The notes under the pieces are model-generated. The model saw only the letters and a program-made list of their open reading frames with translations. It did not search any database and was not told where the DNA came from. A DNA stretch of 64,000 bases. Source: Klebsiella michiganensis (GTDB lineage: Bacteria; Pseudomonadota; Gammaproteobacteria; Enterobacterales; Enterobacteriaceae). The position numbers and the translations under genes are program-made. The stretch is from NCBI RefSeq assembly GCF_002925905.1, contig NZ_PRDB01000004.1:1-64000 (forward strand). The letters run 5' to 3'. This document shows, in pieces, positions 51,403 through 60,315 of this stretch. How positions within the stretch are numbered: position 1 is the first letter of the stretch; each line of letters opens with the position of its first letter.

Positions 51403-52773
51403 ATGTCAGTTTTTCATTCCGTTAGCGACCTGATTGGTCATACTCCCCTGCTGCAGCTCCATAAGCTTGATACCGGCCCCTGCAGCCTGTTTCTAAAACT
51501 GGAAAATCAAAATCCCGGCGGCTCGATAAAAGACCGCGTCGCGCTATCCATGATTACGCAGGCAGAGCGCGAAGGGAAATTAAAACCCGGCGGCACGATT
51601 ATCGAAGCCACCGCCGGCAATACCGGCCTCGGTCTGGCGCTGATCGCCGCGCAGAAAAATTATCGCCTGATTCTGGTGGTGCCGGACAAAATGAGCCGCG
51701 AGAAGATTTTCCATCTGCGCGCGCTGGGAGCGCAGGTGCAGCTTACCCGATCGGACGTTAACAAAGGCCATCCCGCCTACTATCAGGACTACGCCCGGCG
51801 CCTTGCCGACGAAACGCCAGGTGCCTTTTATATCGACCAGTTTAATAACGAGGCTAACCCGCTGGCGCATGCCACCACCACTGCCCCGGAGATCTTCCAG
51901 CAGCTGGATGGCGATATTGACGCAATCGTCGTCGGCGTCGGCTCCGGCGGAACGCTCGGCGGGCTTCAGGCCTGGTTTGCTGAGCACTCCCCTGAAACGG
52001 AATTTATCCTCGCCGATCCGGCGGGCTCCATTCTGGCGGACCAGGTCGAAACCGGGCGCTACGGCGAAACCGGCTCCTGGCTGGTGGAAGGGATCGGCGA
52101 AGACTTTATTCCGCCGCTGGCCCATCTTGAAGGCGTCCGCAGCGCATACCGCGTCACCGATAGCGAAGCTTTCGCCACCGCCCGCCAGCTGCTGCAGGTT
52201 GAAGGCATTCTGGCAGGCTCCTCTACCGGAACGCTGCTCACCGCCGCCCTGCGCTACTGCCGGGCGCAGACATCCCCTAAACGCGTGGTGACCTTCGCCT
52301 GCGACAGCGGCAATAAATATCTATCAAAGATGTTTAACGATGACTGGATGCGCCAGCAGGGCTTTTTAAGCCGTCCATCGCGCGGCGACCTCAGCGATTT
52401 TATCGCTCTGCGCCACGACGAAGGGGCAACCGTCACCGCCGCGCCGGACGATACCCTGGCGGCCATCCTCGCGCGTATGCGCCTCTACGACATCTCGCAG
52501 CTGCCGGTGCTGGAAAACGGCCGCGTCGTCGGCATCGTCGACGAATGGGATCTGATTAGCCACGTCCAGGGCGACAGTCAACGCTTTTCTCTGCCGGTCA
52601 GGGAAGCGATGACCCGTAACGTGGAGACCCTGGATAAGCACGCGCCGGAAAGCGCGCTGAAGGCCATTTTCGATCGCGGCCTGGTGGCCGTTATCGCCGA
52701 CAACGATCGTTTTCTTGGCCTCATTACCCGCAGCGATGTGCTGACCACCTGGCGTAACCGACTCGAACAGTAA
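51403..52773 (+). CDS. mtcB: Cystathionine beta-synthase with C-terminal CBS domain pair
   Basis: This 456-residue enzyme condenses homocysteine with serine to cystathionine. The fold-type II PLP domain covers residues 1-310. PLP lysine K43 lies in NPGGSIKDRV, the AGNTG loop near 70, and GSGGTLGG near 180 binds the phosphate. Two CBS domains follow (about 330-456), with VREAMTRNVETL at the second. The frame is open from 51214, but the ATG at 51403 gives the family N-terminus. It is followed by a gamma-lyase gene after 10 bases. Klebsiella pneumoniae has such a pair, described as mtcBC in the reverse transsulfuration route. The symbol is from memory. Confidence 0.88.
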   Translation: MSVFHSVSDLIGHTPLLQLHKLDTGPCSLFLKLENQNPGGSIKDRVALSMITQAEREGKLKPGGTIIEATAGNTGLGLALIAAQKNYRLILVVPDKMSREKIFHLRALGAQVQLTRSDVNKGHPAYYQDYARRLADETPGAFYIDQFNNEANPLAHATTTAPEIFQQLDGDIDAIVVGVGSGGTLGGLQAWFAEHSPETEFILADPAGSILADQVETGRYGETGSWLVEGIGEDFIPPLAHLEGVRSAYRVTDSEAFATARQLLQVEGILAGSSTGTLLTAALRYCRAQTSPKRVVTFACDSGNKYLSKMFNDDWMRQQGFLSRPSRGDLSDFIALRHDEGATVTAAPDDTLAAILARMRLYDISQLPVLENGRVVGIVDEWDLISHVQGDSQRFSLPVREAMTRNVETLDKHAPESALKAIFDRGLVAVIADNDRFLGLITRSDVLTTWRNRLEQ

Positions 52774-52783
52774 GGACTTCTCA

Positions 52784-53929
52784 ATGACAAATTTGCATAC
52801 CCTGAGCGTACATAGCGGCACATTTACCGATGAACACGGCGCGGTGATGCCGCCTATTTATGCCACCTCCACCTTTGCTCAGCCCGCGCCGGGCCAGCAT
52901 ACCGGGTACGAATATTCGCGCAGCGGCAACCCGACCCGTCACGCGCTGGAGACGGCGATTGCCGACCTGGAAAGCGGCACGCGCGGCTACGCCTTTGCTT
53001 CCGGCCTTGCGGCCATCTCAACCGTGCTAGAGCTGCTGGATAAAGACAGCCACCTGGTCGCCGTCGACGACGTCTACGGCGGTACATACCGGCTGATTGA
53101 AAACGTTCGCCGCCGCAGCGCCGGCCTGCGGGTGAGCTGGGTGAAGCCCGACGATCTGGCGGCCATCGAAGCGGCTATTCGGCCCGATACGCGCATGATC
53201 TGGGTTGAAACGCCGACCAACCCGCTGCTTAAGCTGGCCGACCTCAGCGCCATCGCCGCCATTGCGCGGCGGCACAATATTATCAGCGTCACCGACAACA
53301 CCTTCGCCTCGCCGGCTATCCATCGTCCGCTGGAGCTGGGCTTTGATATCGTGGTGCATTCGGCGACCAAATACCTTAACGGCCACTCCGATGTGGTCGC
53401 CGGGCTGGCGGTGGTCGGCGACAACGCCGCGCTGGCGGAAAAGCTGGGCTACCTGCAAAACGCGGTCGGCGGCGTCCTCGACCCGTTCAGCAGCTTCCTG
53501 ACGCTGCGCGGTATTCGTACCCTGGCGCTGCGTATGGAGCGCCACAGCAGCAATGCGCTGCTGCTCGCCGAGTGGCTGGAGCAGCAGCCGCAGGTCGAAA
53601 GGGTCTGGTTCCCGTGGCTGGCCTCGCATCCGCATCATCAGCTGGCGCGCAGGCAGATGGCGCTTCCCGGCGGAATGATCTCCGTGGTGGTCAAAGGCGA
53701 CGATGGCTACGCCGAGCGGATTATTCGTAAGCTGAAGCTGTTTACCCTCGCGGAGAGCCTCGGCGGCGTGGAAAGCCTCGTGAGCCAGCCGTTTAGCATG
53801 ACTCACGCGTCGATCCCGCTGGAGCAGCGTTTAGCCAACGGCATTACTCCGCAGCTGATTCGGCTGTCGGTAGGCATTGAAGATCCGCAGGATCTGATCG
53901 CCGACTGGCGCCACGCGCTGCGCGACTAA
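52784..53929 (+). CDS. mtcC: Cystathionine gamma-lyase / gamma-synthase family PLP enzyme
   Basis: This 381-residue Cys/Met-metabolism PLP enzyme has the PLP lysine K196 in VHSATKYLNGHSD, YEYSRSGNPTRHALE near residues 43-57, and LAESLGGVESLVS near 325. Next to a cystathionine beta-synthase, it most likely cleaves cystathionine to cysteine, 2-oxobutyrate and ammonia, so cysteine can be made from methionine via homocysteine. Sequence alone does not separate gamma-lyase from gamma-synthase; the pairing decides. It has Shine-Dalgarno AAGGAC at 52772-52777. A REP element follows. Confidence 0.87.
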   Translation: MTNLHTLSVHSGTFTDEHGAVMPPIYATSTFAQPAPGQHTGYEYSRSGNPTRHALETAIADLESGTRGYAFASGLAAISTVLELLDKDSHLVAVDDVYGGTYRLIENVRRRSAGLRVSWVKPDDLAAIEAAIRPDTRMIWVETPTNPLLKLADLSAIAAIARRHNIISVTDNTFASPAIHRPLELGFDIVVHSATKYLNGHSDVVAGLAVVGDNAALAEKLGYLQNAVGGVLDPFSSFLTLRGIRTLALRMERHSSNALLLAEWLEQQPQVERVWFPWLASHPHHQLARRQMALPGGMISVVVKGDDGYAERIIRKLKLFTLAESLGGVESLVSQPFSMTHASIPLEQRLANGITPQLIRLSVGIEDPQDLIADWRHALRD

Positions 53930-53936
53930 GCAGATT

Positions 53937-53965
53937 GCCCGGCGGCGGCTAACGCCTTGCCGGGC
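53937..53965. repeat. REP element between mtcC and the LysR gene
   Basis: GCCCGGC (53937-53943) and GCCGGGC (53959-53965) bracket GGCGGCTAACGCCTT, a standard REP shape, between the convergent mtcC and LysR genes. Confidence 0.75.
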
Positions 53966-54008
53966 GGCAAGATCCCCTATCACATCAGGCCCGCCGCCCG
54001 GCAGAGAA

Positions 54009-54908
54009 TTAAGCAGTCTGCCCGTTCTGGCCCTGCCCCTGCAGAAGATGCTCAACAAAGCGCGTCAGCTTCGGCAGCGGCCGCAGATCCTGCCGCCAGA
54101 GCAGGTGAATCGGCCTCGGCTGCGGGGTATACGCCTCGAGCACGCGCACCAGTTTGCCGCACTCGAGCGCATCCGCCAGCAGCACTTCCGGCTGCAGCAG
54201 CAGCCCGGCGCCGGCGATCGCCGCCGTTCGCAGCGCGTAGCCATCATTACAGCGCAGAACAGCGTCGCGCTTCCAGCGTACGCCCTCCTCCGCGCCCGGC
54301 AGCTTCCACTCATTGCGCGCGGTCCACACCGTATGCGACAAACAGAGATGATCGGCCAGGTCCGCAGGCGTTGTCGGCGTACCGTGGCGGGCTAAATACC
54401 CGGGCGCGGCGCAGATCGTCATCCGGTAGGGCGCGAGATACTTTGCCACCAGATCGTTATTGCGGATCTCGCCGATGCGGATCGCCAGATCGATGCCCTC
54501 ATCCACCAGATCGACCATCCGGTTGGTCAGATCCAGCTCCACGCGCACGTCGGGCCAGGCCTGCAGAAACGTGGCGGTCAGCGGGGCAATCACGCAGGCG
54601 CCAAACGACGTCGGCGCGCTTACCCGCAGCGTGCCCGCGGGCGCGACCCGTAGTCTCTCCACTGAACTTTCGGCGATGGAGACCTGCTCCAGGACGCGTT
54701 TCGCCTCGTCAAAATAGACCCGCCCGGCGTCGGTCAGGCTCTGGCGACGGGTATTGCGCTCAAGAAGACGGGTATTAAGCTGCCGCTCGATCAGCGCGAT
54801 ATATTTCCCGACCATCACCGCCGACATCTCGAGCCGCGCTGCGGCACCGGTAAAGCTTCCGCACTCCACGACCGCAATAAAGGTCTCCATCGCCCGCAGC
54901 TTATCCAT
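54009..54908 (-). CDS. LysR-family transcription regulator (CrgA-like)
   Basis: This 299-residue LysR regulator starts MDKLRAMETFIAVVECGSFT, with the winged helix-turn-helix over residues 1-60, and is of the group often annotated as CrgA/DmlR-like. LDLTNRMVDLVDEGIDLAIRIG near 120-141 is typical of that group. It is divergent from a short SDR-fold gene, with 98 bases between the starts, the classic layout in which a LysR protein controls the divergent gene. Its target and effector are otherwise unknown. Confidence 0.88.
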   Translation of the reverse strand: MDKLRAMETFIAVVECGSFTGAAARLEMSAVMVGKYIALIERQLNTRLLERNTRRQSLTDAGRVYFDEAKRVLEQVSIAESSVERLRVAPAGTLRVSAPTSFGACVIAPLTATFLQAWPDVRVELDLTNRMVDLVDEGIDLAIRIGEIRNNDLVAKYLAPYRMTICAAPGYLARHGTPTTPADLADHLCLSHTVWTARNEWKLPGAEEGVRWKRDAVLRCNDGYALRTAAIAGAGLLLQPEVLLADALECGKLVRVLEAYTPQPRPIHLLWRQDLRPLPKLTRFVEHLLQGQGQNGQTA

Positions 54909-55006
54909 ATTACAAACCCCTGGTTAGTAATTATTTAACTTTTAGCCAGTTTATCCGATATTTGTTTTATTAAAGAATAGCCTCTCACCCGAGAGAGGAA
55001 CCTGCT

Positions 55007-55609
55007 ATGAAAATCATCATTATTGGCGCCAGCGGTACCGTTGGCCGCGCGGTTGCGCAAGAATTAAACCAGCGTCATGAAGTCATTCGCGTCGGCCGCA
55101 CTCAGGGCGACTATCAGGTCGATATCACCTCACAGCAGAGCGTGCAGAACCTGTTTGCGAAAACCGGTCGGGTAGACGCGATTGTTTCCGCCACCGGCAA
55201 TCTCTTCTTTGGCCCGCTGGCGACCATGACCGACAGCGATTTCAACCAGGGCTTACAGGATAAACTACTGGGGCAGATTCGCCTGGCGCTGACCGGCCAG
55301 CATTATCTGAACGACGGCGGATCTATTACGCTGATTAGCGGGATCGTCGCCCATGAGCCCATCGCTCAGGGCGTCAATGCAACCACCGTCAACGCCGGGC
55401 TGGAAGGATTCGTTCGCGCCGCCGCCTGCGAACTGCCGCGCGGAATACGAATTAACCTGATTAGCCCCACCGTATTAACGGAATCGGCGGCAGCCTACGA
55501 CGGTTTCTTCCCCGGTTTTACCAGCGTCCCCGCCGCCAGCGTGGCTCAGGCCTACCGCCGTAGCGTAGAAGGCGTTCAGAGCGGACGGATCTATAAGGTC
55601 GGCTACTGA
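55007..55609 (+). CDS. SDR-fold protein lacking the usual catalytic Tyr-x3-Lys
   Basis: This 200-residue Rossmann-fold protein of the short-chain dehydrogenase superfamily has a clear NAD(P)-binding start, GASGTVGRAVA (residues 8-18), and SATGN near 62-66. At the expected YxxxK position the sequence reads GVNATTVNAGLEGF, so the catalytic Tyr and Lys are missing. It resembles the Lin1944-like subgroup of SDR proteins, which bind cofactor but lack typical active-site residues. It is divergent from a LysR gene. The Shine-Dalgarno is AGAGAGG at 54992-54998. Confidence 0.85.
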   Translation: MKIIIIGASGTVGRAVAQELNQRHEVIRVGRTQGDYQVDITSQQSVQNLFAKTGRVDAIVSATGNLFFGPLATMTDSDFNQGLQDKLLGQIRLALTGQHYLNDGGSITLISGIVAHEPIAQGVNATTVNAGLEGFVRAAACELPRGIRINLISPTVLTESAAAYDGFFPGFTSVPAASVAQAYRRSVEGVQSGRIYKVGY

Positions 55610-55715
55610 CCGGCGCCGCTGCGGGCCGGAATTACGCTGCCGGCCCGCGACGGCGCTTACATCCTGTTTCATCAACGGCTACACTGATCCTTCAATTTGC
55701 CTTTTTGAATGACTC

Positions 55716-56054
55716 ATGTTGAAGAAACTCGTTTTTATTGCCCCGCTTTTGGCGCTTATCGCTCTACTTATCTGGTGGTTCACGCCCCGCTACGCCGAAG
55801 AGGACGTCGCGTACTACCGCTCCGTCTTCTGCGTTATTGACCATCAGGACAGCCGTGCGTTTCTCCGCGATATGGAAAATATGATTGAAGGCGGCAATTC
55901 GGATTATGCGCTGCATAAGACCCACTACGTGCCCGCTCTGGGCCAACGGATGCTGGACACCTGGCAGCAGTTGACGCCGGAAGAGCAGAAAAGTATCAGC
56001 CAGGACCAGCAGCGCTGTCGCCAGCTGATGAGCGAAAAGCAGCGCCCGGATTAA
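55716..56054 (+). CDS. Small membrane-anchored protein of unknown function
   Basis: This 112-residue protein has one N-terminal hydrophobic helix (about residues 5-24, LVFIAPLLALIALLIWWFTP) preceded by two lysines. An extracytoplasmic, mostly helical, charged domain follows. Cys39 and Cys101 could form a disulfide in the periplasm. I do not recognise the family. It is alone between the SDR gene and the autotransporter, on the same strand as both, with gaps of 106 and 263 bases. Confidence 0.65.
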   Translation: MLKKLVFIAPLLALIALLIWWFTPRYAEEDVAYYRSVFCVIDHQDSRAFLRDMENMIEGGNSDYALHKTHYVPALGQRMLDTWQQLTPEEQKSISQDQQRCRQLMSEKQRPD

Positions 56055-56317
56055 GGCGTATTACTGCGCAAAATGACTCGCTGACAATAATAGAAAATAA
56101 CATTCTGCTGCGACGAGCGGAATGTTAAACATAAACATGGCGAATGAATAACAGTATTTAGCGCGCGAAAAAGTTATATTTAATCGATATCCTGACGTTA
56201 TTATCACCCTATTTATTTTAAAAAAATCGTTCTGGAAATAATTCCATCACAATCTCCTCTTATATTTCCAGGCCTTAATAAACAGTAAATTATAACCAAT
56301 AATTATCGAGGCTTATT

Positions 56318-58237
56318 TTGATTCGTTATATTCCCGTTTCGCTCTCTCTGGTCGCCGCCGCCGTTTCCGGCGTGCTCTACGCTGCGCCGATAAATACGCC
56401 CGTACTCGCTACGATGGATAATTTCCGCGATATCGCTGGCACGACGTCTGTTTATACCACCAGCCACGACGGCACCCTGCGCACCGTCGTTTTTTATCGT
56501 TCTAATGCCCTGGCATTATCCTCCGCGGACCAGGCGACGCTGAGCACGCTCGGTATCAGCGATGTTTATGATTTGCGCACGGCCAGCGAAATCGCCAGCA
56601 GCCCGGACGTGATGCCCGACGGGGCGAGATATACCCATATTGATATCATCGGCAACACCGCTTCGGGCAGCAACATCACCTCAATAACGTTCAGTAGCGC
56701 CGCTGAAGCCAAAGCGATGATGCAGCAGACCAACGTCTCCTTCGTCAGCGATGCCGGGATGCGCGCCCGGTTCACCACGCTATTTAACGATCTGGCCAGC
56801 GCCGACGGCGCAGCGCTGTTCCATTGTACCGCGGGCAAGGACCGCACCGGCTGGACCGCCGCGATGCTGCTGAACATTGCCGGCGTCGATGAGGGGACCA
56901 TTATGGAAAACTACCTCGCCACCAACGACTATACCCGCCAGCGCGTCGAAACGACCCTGGCGATGATGCCCCCCGCCATGGCGGCGATTTACGAGCCGCT
57001 GCTGGGCGTCGATGCCAGCTATCTTCAGGCCGGGCTGGATGAAATCAGCCGCGAGTACGGATCGGTGGATAACTATCTGAAGCAGGGCCTGGGGCTGTCG
57101 CAGGAGACGCTCTACGTCCTGCGCGGCAAAATGGTGCAGTACGGCCAGCTGCCGGGACAAAGCGAACTGCGGGGGAATGCGGCGCAGGGCGCTGCGCTGC
57201 TTAACGCCCTGCAAAACAGCGAGCTATCGGGCCGCTACACCGACTATAACTATTATCTGCAATCGGCCATTGATGCCGGAACCCTCGGCGGCGTGGAGAC
57301 TCAGGTCGGCGGGCAGATTTACGCGGACGCCGCCAGCTACCTGCTGCGCAGCGGCTCGCGATTAGACAGGGCGTTAACGCCGAATATTGATAGCCGTCAG
57401 CTGCGGGATGGGGAAGGAAAACTGTGGCTGACCGGGCTTAGCGGCTATCTTGGCACCGATGGTTCCGCCCGCGCCGCCAGCAGTAATGAGCATACCACCG
57501 GCTCGCTGCTGGGCTATACCTGGCGGTTTAACGCGCAGCTTAGCGGCTACGGCACTCTGGGATATAGCTGGGGCTCGCTGGGCAGCGCCAGCGCCGATGC
57601 GGATGCCAACACCACTCTGCTGGGGTTCGGCGGTCGCTATGCTTTTGAGGATTTAAATCATGGCCTCTTTGCCGCCGCCGATCTTAACGCAGGCTGGATC
57701 GATTATAGCAGTACGCGCCGGCTGAATGGCGGGCTGGGTACGGCCACCGGCGATACCCATGGCCAGCTGGTTGGCGGCACGCTGCGCCTCGGCTACGTCA
57801 GTCCGCTCGATTTTGCCAGCGTTGAGTACGCCGTCGGGACCCGCCTGACCCAACTGCGGATGGACGCTTTCCGCGAAAGCGGCAGCGAGCTGGCGCTCAA
57901 CGTCGACCGCGTCAGTGAAAATAACGCCAGCGGTATTGCCAATGTGAGTATCGCATTTCATTCGCAAAACGGCGGCGGCTGGCGCTTCGCGCCGGCGATA
58001 AATATCGGCTATGAACACAGTTTCAGCGGCCCTTCGGTACGCACTCAGGGACAGGTTTATCACTATGAGGTCGTACAGAACGCGGCCTTCGATAGCCGTG
58101 ACATGGTCAACGCTGGCGCCAGTTTGAGCATCACGCGCGGTGCGCTGAGCCTGAACCTTGGCGGCCAGGCTGACGTCGCCAGCGGCGGCGACAGCCACGG
58201 CTACAGCGGCAGCCTTAGCGTGGGCTACGCCTTTTAA
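56318..58237 (+). CDS. Autotransporter with tyrosine-phosphatase-like passenger
   Basis: This 639-residue protein has a signal peptide (about residues 1-23, TTG start). A phosphatase domain of the LipA/MptpB type spans residues about 30-275: NFRDIAG at 35-41, YRSNAL at 60-65, DLR at 85-87 and the P-loop HCTAGKDRTGW with Cys170 and Arg176 (C-x5-R). A linker helix follows (about 330-358). The outer-membrane barrel occupies about 365-639 and ends in VGYAF with a C-terminal Phe. The enzyme is therefore held on, or released from, the cell surface. No processing site is evident. The upstream 260 bases are AT-rich. The Shine-Dalgarno is weak (CGAGG at 56308-56312). Confidence 0.88.
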   Translation: MIRYIPVSLSLVAAAVSGVLYAAPINTPVLATMDNFRDIAGTTSVYTTSHDGTLRTVVFYRSNALALSSADQATLSTLGISDVYDLRTASEIASSPDVMPDGARYTHIDIIGNTASGSNITSITFSSAAEAKAMMQQTNVSFVSDAGMRARFTTLFNDLASADGAALFHCTAGKDRTGWTAAMLLNIAGVDEGTIMENYLATNDYTRQRVETTLAMMPPAMAAIYEPLLGVDASYLQAGLDEISREYGSVDNYLKQGLGLSQETLYVLRGKMVQYGQLPGQSELRGNAAQGAALLNALQNSELSGRYTDYNYYLQSAIDAGTLGGVETQVGGQIYADAASYLLRSGSRLDRALTPNIDSRQLRDGEGKLWLTGLSGYLGTDGSARAASSNEHTTGSLLGYTWRFNAQLSGYGTLGYSWGSLGSASADADANTTLLGFGGRYAFEDLNHGLFAAADLNAGWIDYSSTRRLNGGLGTATGDTHGQLVGGTLRLGYVSPLDFASVEYAVGTRLTQLRMDAFRESGSELALNVDRVSENNASGIANVSIAFHSQNGGGWRFAPAINIGYEHSFSGPSVRTQGQVYHYEVVQNAAFDSRDMVNAGASLSITRGALSLNLGGQADVASGGDSHGYSGSLSVGYAF

Positions 58238-58510
58238 ACATCCCCAGCAGGCCGCCGCCGCGGGCGGCCTGCTCTTAGCCACGAAAATGCAAAGCGGTTA
58301 AACATACACCGCCGAGGATCGGCGCATTTTTCGCCGCCATGGGCAAAACGAAACGCTGGCAGGAAAGGTAAAACAGAAATTATGTTTCAATCCGCTACTG
58401 GCAGCGGCAATCATCAATCTGATGCATGATTGTCCTTACCATAAAAAGTAGTTGATCTGGTATCGACAAGCTCTTATTTTGCTTCTCAGTTTTTAAACGA
58501 GATGAAACTG

Positions 58511-58699
58511 ATGCCTACTATTACAGCCAGTAGTATGAAAGAAGCAAAAGAGTTAATGAATTGTGGGAAGTACAAAGAAATCGTTCTCAATTTCGATATT
58601 GATGCTGACGATTTTTTCACCCTCGCAACATCCCAGTCAGGAACAAAAGTCACCATCACAGACAGAAATAATCGCTCATCGGTCAAAGCAGAAAAATAA
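58511..58699 (+). CDS. Small soluble protein of unknown function
   Basis: This 62-residue protein (MPTITASSMKEAKELM...) shows alternating helix/strand-like patterns, acidic DIDADDF in the middle and a polar C-terminus. It has no signal peptide. A start at 58502 adds three residues, but the GAG at 58499-58501 is better placed for the ATG at 58511. The flanking DNA upstream (58238-58500) is AT-rich and without a gene. I do not recognise the family. It is 23 bases before a tiny membrane-protein gene. Confidence 0.6.
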   Translation: MPTITASSMKEAKELMNCGKYKEIVLNFDIDADDFFTLATSQSGTKVTITDRNNRSSVKAEK

Positions 58700-58722
58700 T
58701 AAAAACCCCTGAGGCTCTTCTT

Positions 58723-58812
58723 ATGCTGTTAGCTATTGGTACCGTCGCTGTTGCTTTTCTTTCCACGTTGATGCTGATCTGGCTTGACGATCGCATTACC
58801 GACCAGGATTAA
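58723..58812 (+). CDS. Tiny membrane protein, 29 residues
   Basis: ATG at 58723, after GAGG at 58711-58714 with an eight-base spacer, gives a 29-residue protein. One hydrophobic helix (about residues 2-20, LLAIGTVAVAFLSTLMLIW) is followed by an acidic tail LDDRITDQD. Single-helix proteins of this size act as partners of larger membrane proteins in enteric bacteria, but I do not recognise this one. It follows the 62-residue gene closely and may share its transcript. Confidence 0.6.
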   Translation: MLLAIGTVAVAFLSTLMLIWLDDRITDQD

Positions 58813-59032
58813 CGACCCGGGCCGGCGATAAGCCGCAAAACCGCCCGCCTCTGTGTTTCTCTCGCCCGTAGCCATCGGCTGCGGGCGATTCAAAAAACCC
58901 GCCAATCCCGTTTTCACATTACGCACTGATGATTTTCGCCCGCCGGCAGATCATGCATTCGCATAAAAACAGGGGCTTAAAGAAGAAAACGAGAAGGGAG
59001 CCCCGCGCCGCCGACGGCGCGGAGCACGGCGA

Positions 59033-60214
59033 TTACAGCGACTTCGCCAGGCGCTCGACGGCGGTCATCAGACCCTCTGTCGACACCGTCGAGTAGGACA
59101 GGCGCAGCGTGCGGGTATCCGGGTTATCGTTATAGAACGCTTCTCCTGGTACGTAGACCACGCCATTTTCCAGCGTTTTCTTCATCCATTCCATGGTATC
59201 GAACGGATAACGGAAGCGAGCCCACAGGAACATACCGCCTTTAGGACGGCTGAACGCCAGATGCTCGCCAAGCTGCGATTCCAGCGCGTCGGCCAGCGCC
59301 ACGCACTTCTTGCGGTAATCTTCGCGGATCAGGGCAATCTGGCTTTCCAGACGGTTCATGCTCAGGTATTCCGCGGTGATGACCTGCGAGAGCATATTAG
59401 TGTGCAGATCCGCCGCCTGTTTAACGATCACCGTCTGCTGCGCCAGCCAGTCCGGCATCACGATCCAGCCAATACGCATCCCCGGCGCGAGGATTTTGGA
59501 GAAGGTGGAGGTATAAACCACCTGATCTTCACAGCCCAGCTCAACCGCATACTGATACAGCGGGCGGCGAACTTCATCAGTGAAGCTGATTTCACCGTAC
59601 GGATCGTCTTCGATAATGACGAAGTCGTGCTTTTTCGCCAGCTCAACCAGGCGGCGGCGACGAGCTTCGCTCAGGGTTTTCCCGCCAGGGTTGCCAAACG
59701 TCGGCACCAGGTAAACGGCTTTCACACGCGTGGTTTCCAGCAGATCGGCCAGCTGTTCCACCAGCATGCCGTCATCGTCGGTATCCACGCTGAGAATATT
59801 GGCCTGCGCCAGCTGGAAGACCTGCAGCGCCGCCAGATAGGTCGGACGCTCAACGACAATCGCATCACCCGGATCGAGCAGGGTGCGGGCGACGATATCC
59901 AGCGACTGCTGCGAACCGGAAGTGATATAGACATGACTTGCCGAACAGGCCACGCCGCGCGCCTGACACAGTTCGCTAACGGCCTGACGCAGCGGCGGAT
60001 AACCTTCGGTCAAACCGTACTGGAACGCATCGTTAAAGCGCCCGTTCATCACCTGTTGCACCGCCAGGTTCAGGCCTTCGGTATCAAAAAGCTCCGGGGC
60101 CGGAATACCGCCGCCCAGAGAGATAACGCCGGGCAGCTTACTGTGCTTGAGGAGTTCGCGGACGGCGGAGGGCTTAAGTTCACCCGCGCGGGCGGCGAGT
60201 CGCCGATCGTGCAT
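59033..60214 (-). CDS. PLP-dependent aminotransferase, 2-aminoadipate/MocR-type fold I
   Basis: This 393-residue class I/II aminotransferase has ISLGGGIPAPELF near residues 31-43, TSGSQQSLDIVARTLLDPGD near 98-117 and the PLP lysine in YTSTFSKILAPGMRIGW (about 233-249). It is related to 2-aminoadipate transaminases (LysN) and to the aminotransferase domain of MocR regulators, but has no DNA-binding domain. It may act on aromatic or branched-chain amino acids. The amino donor and substrate are not readable. The ATG at 60214 is the only good start. A REP cluster lies upstream. Confidence 0.85.
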   Translation of the reverse strand: MHDRRLAARAGELKPSAVRELLKHSKLPGVISLGGGIPAPELFDTEGLNLAVQQVMNGRFNDAFQYGLTEGYPPLRQAVSELCQARGVACSASHVYITSGSQQSLDIVARTLLDPGDAIVVERPTYLAALQVFQLAQANILSVDTDDDGMLVEQLADLLETTRVKAVYLVPTFGNPGGKTLSEARRRRLVELAKKHDFVIIEDDPYGEISFTDEVRRPLYQYAVELGCEDQVVYTSTFSKILAPGMRIGWIVMPDWLAQQTVIVKQAADLHTNMLSQVITAEYLSMNRLESQIALIREDYRKKCVALADALESQLGEHLAFSRPKGGMFLWARFRYPFDTMEWMKKTLENGVVYVPGEAFYNDNPDTRTLRLSYSTVSTEGLMTAVERLAKSL

Positions 60215-60315
60215 ACTATTTTCCTTTTCTGTCTTGTTGTTGTGATGTTTTATCTATTTTTACCGTTCATTCCCCCGGTCGCACTATGCTCACTGGGGCT
60301 ACGGGTTCGTATGTT

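Noticed and set aside
53957..54778. 273-residue plus-strand open frame opposite the LysR gene
   Set aside because: Very rich in Arg, Ala and Pro, typical of a shadow frame over a GC-rich gene. The LysR gene on the other strand is convincing.
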